A program made the translations under genes and the position numbers. Of a DNA stretch of 64,000 bases, positions 60,868 through 64,000 are shown one piece after another. This DNA comes from Corbicula japonica (lineage: Eukaryota > Mollusca > Bivalvia > Venerida > Cyrenidae). The first letter of the stretch is position 1, and each line of letters begins with the position of its first letter. The stretch lies in contig JAZAYU010000199.1 in the NCBI GenBank assembly GCA_038501625.1, positions 124,001-188,000 on the forward strand, given 5' to 3'. The notes below the pieces were generated by a model. That model did no database searches. It saw nothing but the letters and a program-made list of their open reading frames with translations, and had not been told where the DNA came from.

Positions 60868-61795
60868 CATATTAAAACTCAAACTTACAGAGTTTCAATA
60901 TTAAAACTTAAACCAAGTTGCGATATAAAAACCTAAAATGAGTTGCAATATTAAAACTTAAACCAAGTTGCGATATAAAAACCTAAACTGAGTTGCAATA
61001 TTAAAACTTAAAACTGAAACCAAGTTGCAATATAGATTAAAATTTAAACCAAGTTGCAATATTAAAGGGAGATGTGCAGGTTCGAGCAGGTGTACTTGGT
61101 AAAATCGTAAACAGATCGATCTATGTAACACTTACGTGTACTTTTCACTAAACTCTACATTTCAGACCCTCCAAGAGGAAGTTTTCGGTTAATTTTACCA
61201 TTTTACCGGACCTGAAAACAATCAGCTGAAGAAATCCCTATACAAAAATACATTCTATATTTAGCGATCATTCTATATTTAGCTCATCGCTGAGTTTACT
61301 ATTCGTGGTGGCCCAGGCATTTTGAAACAAATGGCGACTTCGATAGTCGGCAAGGTACACCGAATGCGTATTTTGGTTGAAGTGATCACGCGACAATCCC
61401 AAAAACCACAGGGCTTTACGCGGGAAATACAAAATAGCTAACCTATGCACGTCGCATAGGATAGGAAACACCATTTATATATCTTTTTTATAAAATATTG
61501 GTTTGAAATATTTCGGGTGTAATTCAATATTTGAGCTTCAAATAATGATATTCAACTGATTAATAACCATTTTCGCAAATCTGTTCCATTCATTAATCTT
61601 GCACATCTCCCTTTCAAACTTAAACCATGTTGCAATATTAAATCTTAAACCAAGTTGCAATATTAAATCTTAAACCATGTTGCAATATTAAATCATAAAC
61701 CAAGTTGCAATATTAAAACTTAAACCAAGTTGCAATATTAAAACTTAAACTGAGTTGCAATATTAAAACTTAAACTGAGTTTCACATTTTATATT
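60868..61795. repeat. 25-bp tandem repeat split by a TIR element
   Basis: Units of TTAAACCAAGTTGCAATATT plus AAAAC occupy 60868-61063 and resume at 61615-61795. The variants GATATAAAAACC and TGAGTTGCAAT alternate. Confidence 0.75.
61064..61614. mobile_element. 551-bp TIR element inside the 25-bp array
   Basis: Perfect 15-bp ends AAAGGGAGATGTGCA and TGCACATCTCCCTTT. It is inserted in the tandem array, which continues on both sides. The minus-strand frame of 68 codons inside is not recognised as a transposase. Confidence 0.7.
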
Positions 61796-61876
61796 TAAAG
61801 TTTTAACATGTCTGATCCAGTCAGTTTGCATCAAGTTCTAACTTGGCTATAACATTTTACTTAATGTATACATGTT

Positions 61877-62089
61877 TTAAGGGTGTGAAACCTGTGTAGA
61901 TCCAGACCAGCCAGCACATTTGTACCATCTGATCTGGATCTGCACTGGTCACTTTTTGGTCAGAAATAACCTAATGAATAAAATGTGAACAGTGATCCGA
62001 TGGCACCGGTGTAACTGGCAGATCTATATCTACACTGTTTGCACTTGCAATAAAAGGTGTATACATGTATCTGGATGAAAGCATTTAAC
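61877..62089. mobile_element. TTAACCC-type MITE, diverged copy
   Basis: The arms CAGACCAGCCAGCACATTTG and GATGGCACCGGTGTAACTGG are visible. Both ends are eroded. Confidence 0.55.
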
Positions 62090-62280
62090 AAATCTTTCAT
62101 GTATGAGGTCTTTCAGATTATATAAGCTCATAATGCTGAGCCTAGTTGTTATGATAAACATATTTATTCAACATTTGCTACCAGTTTTGAAGATTTGTAA
62201 AGTGTCCTTCTATTGGCAAACAACTGGCACTGAGTTTTCATCCTAGAAATGTTGTTATTATTCCTTCTGAGGTAGTTGCC

Positions 62281-62526
62281 TTTACCCTTTCCTTCATAAA
62301 TACACATATTTATTGTGTGGGCAAACAGTTTAGATCCAGATCAGCCAGCACATCCATGCCATCTGATCAGGATCTAATCTGTTTGCTTTTTTATTCATAA
62401 GGTTATTTCTGACCATAATGCAACAAGTGCACTGATCCTAATCACACGGCATGGATGTGCCGGCTGATCTGGATCTACACTGGTGGCACATGGATAAAAA
62501 TGCATATATATGGAGGAAAGGGTTAA
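62281..62526. mobile_element. TTAACCC-type MITE, full copy
   Basis: TTTACCCTTTCCTTCATAA to TATGGAGGAAAGGGTTAA, arms intact. Confidence 0.75.
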
Positions 62527-63065
62527 CTTAAAGGTGCCTGATCGCATACCTAAGTATCAGGATAAAATATAAAGTGTTTTCAAATATCAAAATTTATAAG
62601 ATAAACGGTTAAATTTATAATATAAATGGTAGAAGACCTCTTAACGAAGTAAATGTGATATACATGTAGTGATATGGTATTCATAGGACACAATATAATG
62701 TTGTCATAATTATACAAATGATACAAATGTGGGCATTTAAAATGATGTTTTGAGTTGTTTTGTAATAATCAGAGCGGCTGGTGGAAAGCTACAAAGGTAG
62801 ATTCAAAAAGGGGGAGGGGGTAGTGGATATGGACACACCCCCTCTTAAATTTGATGTGTATATTAATTTTTTGAGTTTCTTTAGAAGTCAGATGACCGCA
62901 AATTAAATACATATTTTATGTCCAAACTTTGCAGTCTGTAGATTCAAACCTCTTTTTTCGCAGGCTTGAGCAAGGTAAAAACATTGCTCTGCCCCTGCAT
63001 TCTCTGCATCATCCCTAACAGGAATGCAACATAATGATTTATTAAAGAAGAAAAAAGTTGGGACA
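62527..63065. other. Intergenic, no feature seen
   Basis: ATAAACGGTTAAATTTATAA-type short repeats near 62600 and a G-rich stretch (62807-62822). No gene. Confidence 0.35.
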
Positions 63066-63252
63066 TTAACCCTTTCTAAGATACACCTTAATTGCTTTGG
63101 TGAACAGTTTAGATCCAGATCAGCTGGCACATCTGTGCTGTCTGATCAGGATCTAAAATGTTTGCTCTTTGAGTTTTTAGGATGTGCCATCTGATCTGGA
63201 TCTACACATGTCAGACAAGCGTAGAAAGGCTTATATGTGAAGGAAAGGTTTA
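63066..63252. mobile_element. TTAACCC-type MITE, internally deleted copy
   Basis: TTAACCCTTTCTAAGATAC to GAAGGAAAGGTTTAA. The middle, including the TTTCTGACC segment, is missing. Confidence 0.6.
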
Positions 63253-64000
63253 AAAAATGATTGCTATTGATTTCTGGAAATTGGTTTATAAATCAACAAT
63301 AAACGTCACTAATCAGTGTATGGGTGATATGCTAGAATCAATATACTACTATTGTGAGCATGTAATTGACTGATGGCAGATCAGAGTTTTACTTGCTTGG
63401 AAATCAATCATACATATCTAGAGATCACTGGAGAATTCCAGACCTGCATTCATGTTAAATGCTTCTAGCTTAGTATAGTAATATAGCTTTTTTTGGATGA
63501 TTTTATAGCCAGTATTCGATCTTGTTCCCAATGGCAAAACATATACTTTTTTATCAATAAGAGGAGAAAACAAATTCTCAATTGAATCAATACAGAGAAA
63601 TTTCTGACAAAAAACCCTGACTATTTCATTAATAAAATATTTTAGCTTGTGAGTTAATCAGGCATCTTTGTTTCTTTAATCCAGAAATTATTAATGATAC
63701 TTAATATGTGTAATGCTTTTTATTCCCCAGTGTTGCAAAAAGAAAAATCCCAATATCTGGCAAAATGACGCGAAATTTCCCAATTCCAGGGATATGGGTC
63801 ATATTCCCAAAATAGTGTAAAAAAGCCCTGTGAAAGGAAAATTTTCGACTTTTCCAGGAAATGTGTATTATATGCAAAATTTGATAGACCTAAAATAAAA
63901 CAAACAAGTGAGAAAGTTTCCTATGTGATATTTACACGCCATTGTGTTGGCGTCCTCAATAATTTATTAAGTTAAAATGCAATGCAACTATCTGGTATAA
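63253..64000. other. Intergenic; dispersed repeat similar to FBXL17 downstream sequence
   Basis: 63490-63830 (CCAGTATTCGATCTTGTTCC to AAAAAAGCCCTGTG) resembles 24940-25290, which identifies both as one dispersed repeat. No exon is seen to the window end. Confidence 0.4.

Overview
The window is eukaryotic. It is AT-rich, split-gene DNA with GT-AG introns, most probably from a bivalve mollusc. I infer this from the dense small inverted-repeat transposons and the tandem-repeat elements of the pearl/Helentron type known from bivalves; the genus cannot be read from the sequence. I find two protein genes, both on the + strand, and most of the rest is transposon-derived.

Region 1 (1-24870) is the 3' part of an F-box/LRR gene that I identify as FBXL17. 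Six exons (2-312, 2304-2421, 4086-4217, 10418-10525, 12133-12340, 24560-24870) join without a frame break into 395 codons plus a stop. They run from the INQLP start of the F-box to the conserved C-terminus; upstream exons lie outside the window. The last intron is 12.2 kb, and about 9.9 kb of it is one 33-bp minisatellite. Its unit copies the last 19 nt of exon 5 plus the first 14 nt of the intron, so the array is roughly 290 tandem copies of a 5' splice site. Each copy is closer to the U1 consensus than the authentic donor beside it. The array is in register with the exon and in its reading frame, and it carries a 2,668-bp higher-order duplication. This is the most unusual object in the window.

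Region 2 (24871-36225) is intergenic. It holds many copies of a TTAACCC-terminal MITE, near-perfect foldback palindromes, a tRNA-derived SINE and simple repeats.

Region 3 (36226-42640) is a complete four-exon transporter gene of the SLC46 (proton-coupled folate transporter-like) major facilitator family, 531 aa. A 47-bp tandem repeat sits directly before its start codon. Exon 3 has a duplicated acceptor, and an 86-bp tandem repeat spans its stop codon.

Region 4 (42641-64000) has no gene I can support. It contains more MITE copies, a hAT-like element with a perfect 8-bp target duplication, a CpG-rich element with about 20-bp inverted termini, several pearl/Helentron-like elements, and nested insertions. 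A mariner relic (inside SLC46 intron 2) and a piggyBac-like insert (inside FBXL17 intron 5) each interrupt an older element and so give a relative order of insertion.

A recurring theme is short tandem duplication across exon boundaries: the exon 4 and exon 5 donors of FBXL17, and the exon 3 acceptor and stop codon of the SLC46 gene.
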